NCBI GenBank assembly: GCA_037625715.1
Contig: JASJHQ010000076.1
Location: 15,405-79,404 of the forward strand
Length of the DNA stretch: 64,000 bases
Reading direction: 5' to 3'
Origin: JABAYQ01 sp018608925
GTDB taxonomy: Bacteria; Bacteroidota; Bacteroidia; Flavobacteriales; UBA7312
Every line of letters starts with the position of its first letter. The first letter of the stretch is position 1. Below the pieces are notes generated by a model, which was given only the letters and a program-made list of their open reading frames with translations, made no database searches and was not told the DNA's origin. The translations under genes and the position numbers were made by a program. Positions 1 to 8,240 of this stretch are shown here, one piece after another.

Positions 1-1
1 T

Positions 2-289
2 AATGCTGTAGGTATGGTTTCTGTAAACGAATTTGAAAAAGGAAACTATAGTATCTATCCTAACCCAAACAATGGAACATTTAACCTTTCAATTAACAAT
101 ATTGAGAGCAGTGATCTTATTGTAAACATTCAAAATGTGTTAGGACAATCTGTTTATTCTGAAGCATTAAACAATGTAAGTCAGTTAAACAAACAAATCA
201 ACTTATCGAATTTAGATAGCGGTATTTATACTGTAACTATATCGAACACTAACGGATTATCATCAAGCGAGAAAATAATTATTCAATAA
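2..289 (+). CDS. T9SS-secreted protein, C-terminal fragment (5' end outside window)
   Basis: The reading frame is open from the first bases of the window, so this is the 3' end of a gene that starts upstream. The visible 95 residues are almost entirely a type IX secretion type A sorting domain: a YPNPNNG motif near residue 20, a VLGQ..YSE strand, an LDSGIYTV motif and a short basic or polar C-terminus. Such domains direct cargo through the outer membrane and are then removed. The sequence closely resembles the C-termini of the next three genes, so this is probably a fourth, upstream copy of that family. Its N-terminal domains cannot be judged here. Confidence 0.9.
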   Translation, partial: NAVGMVSVNEFEKGNYSIYPNPNNGTFNLSINNIESSDLIVNIQNVLGQSVYSEALNNVSQLNKQINLSNLDSGIYTVTISNTNGLSSSEKIIIQ

Positions 290-311
290 TTATTTCTTAA
301 CCTTAACAACC

Positions 312-346
312 AAAAAAGCAGGCCTAACGGTCTGCTTTTTTTTTTT
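312..346 (+). terminator. Rho-independent terminator
   Basis: A 13-bp stem (AAAAAAGCAGGCC / GGTCTGCTTTTTT, one G-T pair) with a 4-nt loop is followed by a long T run. It lies directly after the first T9SS gene. Its arms nearly match those of the terminator at 2262. Confidence 0.92.
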
Positions 347-394
347 GCTTACTTTTTAGTACATTTAATCCGTAATCTTAACAATACCTTAACA

Positions 395-2245
395 ATGAAA
401 CATATTCAATTATTAGCCATTTCTTTTGCTTTAACTATTCCAGCTTTTGCTCAAGTAATGCAAACATTAAGCCCATCAATACAAGGGCCAATAGACAACA
501 GAATACTTACAGAAAGATCTGCAATGGTCGATAGCGTACTTTGGCAAGAAGATTTTGCAAATGGATTAGACGGAAACAACCCTTCTGACACATCTTGGAC
601 AATATCCGGATCAGATGGAGCTTTATGGCTTTATGACACAGATGGATCAAATGGCCAATTTGCAGGTGCAACGCCATATACTATGGAATCACAATCTGCT
701 GGAAACGGATGGATGATATTTGACGCCGATTTATCTAACCCAGGAATTGCAGCTCAATTCGTAACAAGAACAGGTCAGCTAGTAAGCCCTTATATCAACT
801 TATCAAATGACACCAACGTAACCTTAAAATTCGAACATTCTTTCAGATGGTGCTGTGGTACAGATCAAGAATTACACGTTGGCGTAAGTGTTGATGACGG
901 AATTACATGGGAAAACTTCGTAGTGAACGAAAATAATGTTTTGAACGAATTAGCTACTACAGAAGAAAGGAGTATAGTAATTTCTGATGTTGCAGGAGGA
1001 AAAGATAGTGTTTTAATCCGATTCGATTGGGCCCAAACAACAAACTTTGCTTCTTCGCACTACTTCTGGATGATAGATGATGTGAAAATCATTGAAACAC
1101 CAGAATACGCAAGTCTTTTAGTAGACAACTTCGTACGTTTTCCGAGCACATGGTTCGGAGGAACAAGCTATAGCAATACCCCACTTGTTCAAGCCCAAGC
1201 AACAGCATATTTCTTTGGTGGAATAGTACAAAACTTAGGAATAAACGATTTAGATAGTGCTCGAATAATAGCAGACATTGAATCTGAAGGCTTTAACTCT
1301 TTAAGCTATGGAGTAACTCTGGCATCTCAATTTAGAGATACATTATATTGTAACGAAGGTTTTACTCCTTCAGCTATTGGTGAGATTAACGGACTAGTTT
1401 ATGGCCTAGACGACAACAACATATCAACTGATACTGCTGCTTTAAATTTCATCGTATCAGAATACGAATACGCAAGAGATAGATCAGACTTTAATACTTC
1501 ATTCGGATCCTATACTATTAATGAAGATGGTTCTGAGCAAATAGGTAATGTATTTGATATATATGCAGACGCCGATATACATTCTGTTAAAGTGTATATA
1601 GACGAGACTACTTCTTTGAACGCGCAAGCAAAAGTAGTAATGAATTCTAGAACAGATGGATCAGCTGTAATTAACTACGAAGACGAAACAAATACTATTA
1701 ATGTAGGACAATATAGAGGACAATGGGTTGACTTTACATTTATCTCTCCGTATCCGGCACTTGCAGGGCAAATACTTCTACCAACAGTATATGCTGAATT
1801 TAGCAATGGGGCTGATCTAGTTGTAATTGGAAGGTCAGGAATGAGTGAAGCAGGAGAAACAATGCTTCAGGACATAGACGGACTACAACCTAATGGTAAC
1901 CCAGGAGATTGGTATTACACCACTTCTACGCCTATGATAAGACTGAACTTTGACCCCAACGCTCAAGGACCTCTAAGCATTGACGAAAATGAAAACATTA
2001 AGTTTAATATTTATCCTAACCCTAACAACGGTATATTTTCTCTGCAAATTAATGAAGTAGAAAACAGCGATTTTTTACTAAACGTTAATAATGTTTTAGG
2101 ACAAGTTGTATATTCTGAAAACATAGAAAATACAAATAGTTTAAATAAAGAAATTAATTTATCTCATTTACAAAAAGGAATATATAATCTCTCTATATTT
2201 AATAGCAAAGGTTTAAAAACCACTAAGAAAGTTGTTATTAAATAA
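395..2245 (+). CDS. Secreted choice-of-anchor J-like protein with T9SS sorting domain
   Basis: This is a 616-residue extracellular protein. It has a Sec signal peptide (residues 1-19, ending AFAQ) and an N-terminal jelly-roll region at about 50-235 resembling choice-of-anchor J/MAM-like adhesion domains: W..SGSDG.LWLYDTDG, GWMIFDADLSNPG, SPYINLS and HYFWMIDDVKI. A conserved middle region follows at about 250-530, then a type A sorting domain from about 540 with YPNPNNG near residue 548. It is the second of four tandem paralogs and is flanked by its own terminators, so each copy is probably transcribed alone. A weak -7-like TACATTTA (360-367) precedes it. The ligand is unknown; binding or adhesion at the cell surface is an inference from the fold. 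Confidence 0.85.
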   Translation: MKHIQLLAISFALTIPAFAQVMQTLSPSIQGPIDNRILTERSAMVDSVLWQEDFANGLDGNNPSDTSWTISGSDGALWLYDTDGSNGQFAGATPYTMESQSAGNGWMIFDADLSNPGIAAQFVTRTGQLVSPYINLSNDTNVTLKFEHSFRWCCGTDQELHVGVSVDDGITWENFVVNENNVLNELATTEERSIVISDVAGGKDSVLIRFDWAQTTNFASSHYFWMIDDVKIIETPEYASLLVDNFVRFPSTWFGGTSYSNTPLVQAQATAYFFGGIVQNLGINDLDSARIIADIESEGFNSLSYGVTLASQFRDTLYCNEGFTPSAIGEINGLVYGLDDNNISTDTAALNFIVSEYEYARDRSDFNTSFGSYTINEDGSEQIGNVFDIYADADIHSVKVYIDETTSLNAQAKVVMNSRTDGSAVINYEDETNTINVGQYRGQWVDFTFISPYPALAGQILLPTVYAEFSNGADLVVIGRSGMSEAGETMLQDIDGLQPNGNPGDWYYTTSTPMIRLNFDPNAQGPLSIDENENIKFNIYPNPNNGIFSLQINEVENSDFLLNVNNVLGQVVYSENIENTNSLNKEINLSHLQKGIYNLSIFNSKGLKTTKKVVIK

Positions 2246-2261
2246 CACTTTAACACGTAAG

Positions 2262-2297
2262 AAAAAAAGCAAGCCATGTAGGCTTGCTTTTTTTTTG
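2262..2297 (+). terminator. Rho-independent terminator
   Basis: The perfect stem AAAAAAGCAAGCC / GGCTTGCTTTTTT with a 5-nt loop ATGTA and a T run lies just after the stop at 2245. It is nearly the same as the terminator at 312, consistent with duplication of the whole gene-plus-terminator unit. Confidence 0.93.
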
Positions 2298-2298
2298 T

Positions 2299-2306
2299 TA
2301 CTTTTG
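2299..2306 (+). promoter_or_regulatory. Bacteroidota-type -7 element
   Basis: TACTTTTG fits TAnnTTTG exactly and lies 52 nt before the start at 2359, immediately after the preceding terminator. No well-spaced TTG -33 element is visible, so this is a candidate only. Confidence 0.5.
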
Positions 2307-2358
2307 TATCTCCTTATCCTTAGTAAGCCAAATTTTTATTAATGTAATTTTAAAAAAA

Positions 2359-4221
2359 ATGAAAAACTTACACATTCTATTATTCTCTGCCATACTATTG
2401 GCGAACCCAACCTTTTCACAAATTAAACAGACTAAAAGTATAGTCTCTAGTCAATCAATTGAAGCAACGAATGCATTTAATGCACCTCAATTAAGATCTT
2501 CTCAAGCAGATGTTGATGCAATTTGGTGTGAAGATTTTGAAAACGGACTAGCAGGAAACAATAATTCTGACACAGCTTGGACAACCTCTGGTTCGGATGG
2601 TGTTTTATGGCTTTATGATACAGATGGGCCTAGCGGACAATTCTCTACAAACATAGGAGCCCTAGAATCAACTACAGCTGATGACGGATGGATGATTTTT
2701 GATGCTGACCTATCAAACCCTGGAGAAGAGCAAGCCCAATTTGTAGGCAGAGTAGGCCAATTGACTAGCCCATACATAGACCTTTCAGGTGAAGAAAACG
2801 TTAGCTTAAGCTTCTTTCATAGCTTTGAGTGGTGTTGTTTCAGCAATCACCAAATATTTGTAGGAGTTAGTATAGATCAAGGAATGACCTGGACAAACTT
2901 TCAATTAAATGAGAATGTTTCGGGAAATGTAGAAACAGGAACAATTAATACAACTATTAATATTACTAATATAGCTGCTGGAGAAGACAGTGTACAAATT
3001 CGTTTTGATTGGGGAGGAGAAGAAATGACAGGATCACATTATTTCTGGATGATCGATGATGTTACCATTTTTGAAACACCAGCAAATGCAAGTGAATTAT
3101 CATTGGCTAGTGCTCTTTCACCAAGCGTAATAGGAGGTATAGAGTACAGCAACATGCCACTTATTCAATCTCAAGCTGGCGGATATGTATTTGCCGGAAA
3201 CATTACAAATCAAGGAGTAAATAGTCTGGAAAACGCAAGAATAGTTGGAGAAGTAACATCAGAGAACTTTAGTAGCGAAAGTGAAAGCACAACTATAGCT
3301 AGCGAAATGGATTCGACATTATTAACACAAAATGAATTTTTTCCAGAAAATACAGGAACCTACACAGCTAGCATTTACGGAACTGATGATAGCACAACTA
3401 CAGAAACAGCTCAAATAAGCTTTATGGTTTCTGATTTTGAATACGCAATAGATCGTTCAGAATTTGTCGCTCAAAACCAAATCGGCATAAGAAGAGTAAA
3501 TGATATGGGTACAACAAAAATTGGTAATTTTTTCTCCATATTTAGCAATCAAAACATATACTCAATTAGAGCATTTATTCACGAGGAAACGGATTCTGAC
3601 GCATTAGCTATGGCAATATTGGATGCTTATGATGGAGCACCATCAGTGCCAGATTATAGAGCAGAGTCTGCATTAATTAATGTAGGACAATTTAGAGGAG
3701 AATGGGTAGAATTTATTTTTGAGGAACCTTATCAAGCCATTGAAGGGGAGCAACTATTAGCAACTATTCGTGCTGACGGAAATGGTCCTTTAGTAACAAT
3801 AGGTCAGTTTGGAGGAAGTAATAACGGATCATTCTTAATAGACGTGGATGGTACCAATCAAAATGGACCTCTAAATGAAGTTTACAGTACATCTTTCGCT
3901 CCTATGGTTAGACTAAATTTTGACCCGAGTCTTGAAGTAGTAGATCCTACTAGTGTTAATGATGTGTTTTTATCAGAATTTTTAGTTTATCCTAACCCAA
4001 ATAATGGAGAGTTTAATCTGGAGATTGAAACTAAAAACAGTACTGATATTGTTGTAAGTATTAGTAACACTTTAGGACAAGAAGTGTACAATAGAGAATT
4101 ATCTAATGTAACTCAATTTAAAAGTTCTATAGATGTCTCTTACTTGCAAACCGGTATTTATATTTTACAACTTCATGACAATGAAGGCGTAATAGCAACC
4201 GAAAAATTAATCGTAGAATAA
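2359..4221 (+). CDS. Secreted choice-of-anchor J-like protein with T9SS sorting domain
   Basis: This 620-residue paralog of the preceding gene has the same order: signal peptide (1-21, ending TFSQ), jelly-roll domain with GSDGVLWLYDTDG and HYFWMIDDVTIFETP, middle region, and type A sorting domain with YPNPNNG. The frame extends 25 codons upstream, but that part overlaps the terminator and lacks a signal-peptide N-terminus; ATG at 2359 gives a typical MKN...LLFS leader and is chosen. A WCC motif in the lectin-like domain is shared with the 395 gene but absent from the 4321 gene. A cell-surface or released protein is inferred; no enzymatic motif was seen. Confidence 0.85.
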   Translation: MKNLHILLFSAILLANPTFSQIKQTKSIVSSQSIEATNAFNAPQLRSSQADVDAIWCEDFENGLAGNNNSDTAWTTSGSDGVLWLYDTDGPSGQFSTNIGALESTTADDGWMIFDADLSNPGEEQAQFVGRVGQLTSPYIDLSGEENVSLSFFHSFEWCCFSNHQIFVGVSIDQGMTWTNFQLNENVSGNVETGTINTTINITNIAAGEDSVQIRFDWGGEEMTGSHYFWMIDDVTIFETPANASELSLASALSPSVIGGIEYSNMPLIQSQAGGYVFAGNITNQGVNSLENARIVGEVTSENFSSESESTTIASEMDSTLLTQNEFFPENTGTYTASIYGTDDSTTTETAQISFMVSDFEYAIDRSEFVAQNQIGIRRVNDMGTTKIGNFFSIFSNQNIYSIRAFIHEETDSDALAMAILDAYDGAPSVPDYRAESALINVGQFRGEWVEFIFEEPYQAIEGEQLLATIRADGNGPLVTIGQFGGSNNGSFLIDVDGTNQNGPLNEVYSTSFAPMVRLNFDPSLEVVDPTSVNDVFLSEFLVYPNPNNGEFNLEIETKNSTDIVVSISNTLGQEVYNRELSNVTQFKSSIDVSYLQTGIYILQLHDNEGVIATEKLIVE

Positions 4222-4242
4222 ATTAAAAGCAAATAAGCTAAA

Positions 4243-4284
4243 TGATCAAGGATGCAACTACATAAAGGTTGCATTCTTGATTTT
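4243..4284 (+). terminator. Rho-independent terminator
   Basis: A 14-bp stem (ATCAAGGATGCAAC / GTTGCATTCTTGAT, one G-T pair) with a 9-nt loop and a short T run follows the stop at 4221. Its arms differ from the two upstream terminators. Confidence 0.82.
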
Positions 4285-4320
4285 AAAATATCAAACAATT
4301 ACTCACTTAAAACCATTACT

Positions 4321-6213
4321 ATGAAAAACTTCTATCTAATCTTATGTTTGGTTGGGCTATGTACAAACCTTTTTTCACAAACTACTAATTCTCAAAGAGC
4401 CAAAAAGGAAAATATTATTGTTAATCATGAAAACTCATTTAACAATAGTGCTAGAAAATTAGTAGACTGCTCCCAAACTTCAGGATTACTTTATTGTGAA
4501 GACTTCGAATCGACAACAACAACAGCACTTCCTAACAATCTAACCACTTTTTCAGAAGAAGATAATTACGTCGTGCCTATTTTAGGTGTAAACGAATCAG
4601 TAACAGGGTTTTACATCGGAGACGGCTCCGCAGCTAGAGAAGGGGGCTTTTGGCAAATAACAGATCATGGAAAGTTCGCAATGACTAATGACAATGCTTG
4701 CAGACCAGCAGGATCAATTCCGAATGAAAATAATAATTGCAACTTATCTTTCGAAGTTCTTCAATTACCAACACTAGATTTTAGCGGACAACCAAATGTA
4801 TACATACAGTTCGAATATTTCCATGACAAATTATATGGAGGCGGTGACGCAATGTTAGAAGTAAGTACAAATGGTGGAACATCTTGGATAATGGTTGGGG
4901 ATATTTTAGATGAAGGAAATGGATGGCAGTTATATATTTTAAATTTTGAAGATTATTTGGATTCTACTGCAGTAGATATTCGTATTATATGGAGTGACGA
5001 TAATAATTGGGGAACAGGATTTGCTATTGACGACATTCAGGTTGGGGCATTGCCTGACTATAATGTTTCTCTAATAGAGCCACAGTTTGGTTTTCCTAGT
5101 TCGTTTTTTGGAGTTAGTGGCTACAATATAACCCCACTAAATCAAGCAATGAATGCAGGCTATAACTTTTATGGCTATTTAAAAAATACAGGGGTAAATA
5201 CCTTAGACAGCGCACGCATAAATGCTCAAATTACTTCTCCAACATTCGCTACTCAAAGCTATGGATTAAATCTTGAATCTATAGTGCAAGACACTCTCAT
5301 TTGCAATGATGTCTTCATAGCTACATCTACAGGACAGTATTCTGCAAATCTAAATGCTAGCACAGATAACTCATTAATAACAGAGGATCAGACTGTATCA
5401 TTTGAGGTAAGCGAATTTATTTACGCGAGGGATTTGGCTCAAAACAGTGATGACTTCAATGGAGGTGCGTTCATAAACGATCAGGGAACAGAACAAAGAG
5501 GAAATACCTTTGACATTTATGCCGATGCAGATTTGCATGGAGTTAGAGTAAGGTTTCACCCGCGAACAACTCCGAATGCTTTAGCTAAAATTTATTTAAA
5601 TGAGGTTGGAGTAACGAATGATGGTCAATTAGACGTAGTTTTTTTAACCGAAACAAATTTTAAAGAAGTTGGAAGCTATACAAACGACTGGGTAGATATT
5701 GCTTTTACTAATCCTATACCAGTTAATCAAGGTGATGTAATCGCTGTAACAGTATTCGCAGAATTTGATGGGCTAGATACTGTCGCTCTTTGTCTTAATG
5801 GAAATAGCACAAATGGAGAATCGATTATTGAAGATATAACAGGATTAGGGGCGAATGCACCAAATTCCTGGTTTACTTCACCATCGACACCAATGATTAG
5901 ACTAAATTTTGATCCTAACATTCAAGGAATAGGTGATCCTGTAAATATAAATGAGATAGAGAAACTAAAAATAGGAGTTCATCCAAATCCTAATAATGGG
6001 GAGTTCCAATTAAGTTTAAATAGTGAAAAATCAAAAGATTTAAACTTAAGCATACACAATGTTTTAGGACAAGAAGTGTACAATGAGTCCTTACAATCTG
6101 TTGTAACTTTAACAAAAAGCTTAAACTTAAGCCATCTAGAAAAAGGTATATACAACATTATTTTATCCGACAAAATAGGCAGAACTCAAACACAAAAAAT
6201 TATTATTCAATAA
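4321..6213 (+). CDS. Secreted T9SS protein, divergent fourth paralog
   Basis: The 630-residue product has a signal peptide (1-20, ending LFSQ) and a type A sorting domain at the C-terminus (HPNPNNG, VLGQEVYNE, LEKGIYNI). The middle and C-terminal parts match the two upstream paralogs (FDIYADADLHGVRV, TPMIRLNFDPN). The N-terminal domain has diverged: it starts with a SGLLYCEDFE motif and contains FQYFHD-like and GTGFAIDDIQVG segments in place of the WCC/FWMIDD version, but still looks like a choice-of-anchor J fold. The frame is open 23 codons upstream; the ATG at 4321 is chosen for its signal peptide. This suggests domain-level divergence after duplication. Confidence 0.85.
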   Translation: MKNFYLILCLVGLCTNLFSQTTNSQRAKKENIIVNHENSFNNSARKLVDCSQTSGLLYCEDFESTTTTALPNNLTTFSEEDNYVVPILGVNESVTGFYIGDGSAAREGGFWQITDHGKFAMTNDNACRPAGSIPNENNNCNLSFEVLQLPTLDFSGQPNVYIQFEYFHDKLYGGGDAMLEVSTNGGTSWIMVGDILDEGNGWQLYILNFEDYLDSTAVDIRIIWSDDNNWGTGFAIDDIQVGALPDYNVSLIEPQFGFPSSFFGVSGYNITPLNQAMNAGYNFYGYLKNTGVNTLDSARINAQITSPTFATQSYGLNLESIVQDTLICNDVFIATSTGQYSANLNASTDNSLITEDQTVSFEVSEFIYARDLAQNSDDFNGGAFINDQGTEQRGNTFDIYADADLHGVRVRFHPRTTPNALAKIYLNEVGVTNDGQLDVVFLTETNFKEVGSYTNDWVDIAFTNPIPVNQGDVIAVTVFAEFDGLDTVALCLNGNSTNGESIIEDITGLGANAPNSWFTSPSTPMIRLNFDPNIQGIGDPVNINEIEKLKIGVHPNPNNGEFQLSLNSEKSKDLNLSIHNVLGQEVYNESLQSVVTLTKSLNLSHLEKGIYNIILSDKIGRTQTQKIIIQ

Positions 6214-6232
6214 TAATTGCAGAATAAAGGCT

Positions 6233-6267
6233 AATAAAAAAGGGGTGATAGTCACCCCTTTTTTATT
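6233..6267. terminator. Bidirectional terminator
   Basis: The perfect palindrome AATAAAAAAGGGGTGA / TCACCCCTTTTTTATT with loop TAG separates the T9SS gene ending at 6213 from the convergent mlaF-like gene, whose stop codon (6263-6265) lies inside it. T runs on both strands make it usable in both directions. Confidence 0.93.
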
Positions 6268-7009
6268 GCTTTAGTTTTTTAAATAGTTGGGATGCAAAAA
6301 CGAAATCGTTTAATACTTGACAATCAGAAGACATTATAGATTTTTTATCGCCAGTCCATGCCAATTCTCCTTCACTAATAAAGGCGATATTGTCTCCTAT
6401 TTCCATAACAGAATTCATATCATGGGTGTTTACAACAGTAGTGATATTATATTCTTGGGTTATCTCTTGAATAAGGTTGTCAATAATAATTGCTGTTTGA
6501 GGATCAAGACCTGAATTAGGCTCATCGCAAAACAAATACTTTGGTTTTAATGCAATAGCCCTAGCAATAGCAACTCTTTTAATCATACCTCCACTAAGTT
6601 CGGAAGGATAAAGATTGTTAGCGTTAGATAAATTAACTCTGTTTAAGCAAAAAGCGATTCTATCGTCTTTTTCTTTTTGACTCATTGTCGTGAACATATC
6701 AAGACCAAAAGAAATATTTTGTTTAACAGTAAGGTAATCGAACAAAGCACCACCCTGAAACAACATTCCTATATCTTGTCTTAAAACTCTTTGTTCTTTT
6801 TTATCTAATAGAATAAAATCTCTTCCATCAAAACTAATAGATCCAGAGTCCTGTTGATGAAGACCAACCATACATTTAATTAGAGTTGTCTTTCCAGATC
6901 CACTTGCGCCTATAATAAGATTGGTTTTGCCTGCTTCAAAATTAAATGAAACATCCTTCAATACATGATTGGAACCAAATGACTTGTTTATATTTTTAAT
7001 CTCTATCAT
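6263..7009 (-). CDS. mlaF: ABC transporter ATP-binding protein, MlaF-like
   Basis: This 248-residue cytoplasmic ATPase has Walker A GASGSGKTT (34-42), Q-loop LFQGG (about 83-87), ABC signature LSGGM (138-142) and Walker B YLFCDEP (158-164). The LSGGM signature followed by KRVAIARA is typical of the MlaF/Ttg2A family, which powers phospholipid movement between inner and outer membranes. Its start overlaps the end of the downstream-listed mlaE by 4 nt (ATGA), so the two are co-translated with mlaE first. No MCE-domain (mlaD) gene lies beside it in this window. Lipid transport is a family-based inference. Confidence 0.9.
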   Translation of the reverse strand: MIEIKNINKSFGSNHVLKDVSFNFEAGKTNLIIGASGSGKTTLIKCMVGLHQQDSGSISFDGRDFILLDKKEQRVLRQDIGMLFQGGALFDYLTVKQNISFGLDMFTTMSQKEKDDRIAFCLNRVNLSNANNLYPSELSGGMIKRVAIARAIALKPKYLFCDEPNSGLDPQTAIIIDNLIQEITQEYNITTVVNTHDMNSVMEIGDNIAFISEGELAWTGDKKSIMSSDCQVLNDFVFASQLFKKLKQ

Positions 7010-7749
7010 GACAACATTAATTGAGTAATAATAAAATTAATGATTAACACAACTATACTACTGTAAACAACTGCTTTAGTACTTGACTTACCTACTGCCA
7101 GAGCACCTCCTTTGGTGTAGTATCCGAAATAAGAAGATATAGAAGAAATTGCAAAAGCAAAAAACACAGTTTTAACTAAAGCATAAAAAATATAATATGG
7201 CTCGAACCAGTAACTTAATCCGTATAAAAATTCGGCTTTACTAATTATCCCTCCTAAGGTTGCAGCCAAATAACCGCCAAACATTCCGATACCCATACTT
7301 AAGACAACTAAGAAGGGAAAGAAAAAAACAGAAGCAATTATTTTAGGTTGAATGATAAAAGCGCTAGAGTTGATACCCATAATTTCTAAAGCATCAATTT
7401 GTTCTGAAACTCGCATAGTACCTATTTCGGAGGCAATACTAGAACCTACTTTTCCTGCTAGAATAAGTGCAATCATAGTAGGCGAAAATTCTAAAATCAA
7501 GGATTCTCTTGTGGCGTAGCCAATTAAATATTTTGGAATAAAAGGATTATTTAGCTGAAGACCAGTCTGAATAGTAACAACAGCCCCCATAAATAGAGAT
7601 ATAATAGACACTATGGCAAGAGAATTTACTCCCAAATTAACCATTTCATCTACTACTTTTTTAAAATAAACACTGCTGTTTTCGGGCTTACTAAAAACTT
7701 GTTTTAAAAGAGAAAAATATTTACCGATTTTTTGAATTGCTACAATCAT
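7006..7749 (-). CDS. mlaE: MlaE-family ABC transporter permease
   Basis: This 247-residue inner-membrane protein has five or six hydrophobic segments and the MlaE core motif (LILAGKVGSSIASEIGTMRVSEQ region, about 95-118), where the conserved E-x-G-T-M stretch lies. It is the membrane partner of the ATPase encoded immediately downstream with a 4-nt overlap. The pair would move phospholipids for outer-membrane maintenance. It is transcribed divergently from the feo locus, with a TACTTTTG -7 element about 18 nt ahead of the ATG. Confidence 0.9.
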   Translation of the reverse strand: MIVAIQKIGKYFSLLKQVFSKPENSSVYFKKVVDEMVNLGVNSLAIVSIISLFMGAVVTIQTGLQLNNPFIPKYLIGYATRESLILEFSPTMIALILAGKVGSSIASEIGTMRVSEQIDALEIMGINSSAFIIQPKIIASVFFFPFLVVLSMGIGMFGGYLAATLGGIISKAEFLYGLSYWFEPYYIFYALVKTVFFAFAISSISSYFGYYTKGGALAVGKSSTKAVVYSSIVVLIINFIITQLMLS

Positions 7750-7767
7750 ATATTTAGAGAGTCACAT

Positions 7768-7775
7768 CAAAAGTA
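7768..7775 (-). promoter_or_regulatory. Candidate -7 element for mlaEF
   Basis: On the minus strand this reads TACTTTTG (TAnnTTTG), 18 nt before the mlaE ATG at 7749. No correctly spaced TTG was found upstream, so support is the -7 match and the position. Confidence 0.5.
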
Positions 7776-7839
7776 ATAATAATAAAGCTTAACTTTATAA
7801 TCTATAATTAATTTATTAATCAACAAAAACTTCTACACC

Positions 7840-7968
7840 TTGATCAAATTTAAATGGGCCTTATTCTTGCTGATTTTCAGTTCTATGATTTCCTGTAAAT
7901 CAATTAAAGAAAATTGCGATTGTCCGAATTTTTCAGACAATAGCAAAGAGACCAAAAAAAACGTTTAA
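7840..7968 (+). CDS. Putative small lipoprotein upstream of feoA (TTG start)
   Basis: A 42-residue frame begins at TTG 7840 and ends at TAA 7966-7968. The translation starts with a basic stretch (IKFKW), a hydrophobic run (ALFLLIFSSMIS) and a cysteine at residue 19, i.e. a signal peptide with a lipobox-like MISC. The mature part is 24 residues, polar, with a C-D-C-P motif and a lysine-rich end. There is no ATG ahead of the signal peptide; the only ATG (7885) would remove it. TTG is also the start of feoB nearby. It ends 39 nt before feoA and may be co-transcribed. No family was recognised; coding status rests on signal-peptide logic only. Confidence 0.5.
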   Translation: MIKFKWALFLLIFSSMISCKSIKENCDCPNFSDNSKETKKNV

Positions 7969-7972
7969 GCTT

Positions 7973-7993
7973 TAGTTAGATTAATTCTAAATA
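7973..7993. promoter_or_regulatory. Dyad symmetry ahead of feoA, possible metal-regulator operator
   Basis: The arms TTAGA (7976-7980) and TCTAA (7986-7990) flank TTAAT; the symmetry extends by two further pairs around one mismatch (21 bp in all). It ends 14 nt before the feoA ATG, where a repressor could block transcription. DtxR/IdeR-type sites have TTAG...CTAA arms, which this resembles. In such AT-rich DNA a chance dyad is possible. Confidence 0.3.
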
Positions 7994-8007
7994 AGTAAAT
8001 TAGCACC

Positions 8008-8235
8008 ATGATAAAGTTAGCTGACTTAAAACAAGGTGAAGAGGGTATAATAGACTCTTTTTCAGATACAGAAATGTCTTTAAAACTAATGGAGATGGGC
8101 TGTCTTCCAGGAGAAAAGGTTTCTATCGAACGCACTGCTCCTCTTGGCGACCCTATTGCAATTTCTATTTCCGGCTATTTATTAAGCGTAAGAAAAGATG
8201 AAGCTGATACTGTTCTAGTACAGCAAGAAAGATAA
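8008..8235 (+). CDS. feoA: FeoA, ferrous iron transport accessory protein
   Basis: This 75-residue SH3-like cytoplasmic protein has the family's LxxLxxGEEGxI start and the MEMGCLPGEKVSIERTAPLGDP core, ending with SVRKDEADTVLV. It is believed to work with FeoB during Fe(II) uptake. The gene lies 5 nt before feoB, a coupled pair. The length is usual for the family. Confidence 0.95.
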   Translation: MIKLADLKQGEEGIIDSFSDTEMSLKLMEMGCLPGEKVSIERTAPLGDPIAISISGYLLSVRKDEADTVLVQQER

Positions 8236-8240
8236 GAAGA

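Noticed and set aside
2284..2358. 25-codon upstream extension of the second full T9SS paralog
   Set aside because: It begins inside the terminator hairpin and would bury the signal peptide.
7919..7941. Imperfect 23-bp palindrome (ATTGTC...GACAAT) before feoA as an operator
   Set aside because: It lies inside the candidate small lipoprotein frame over its C-D-C-P codons and far from the feoA start; the dyad at 7973 is better placed.
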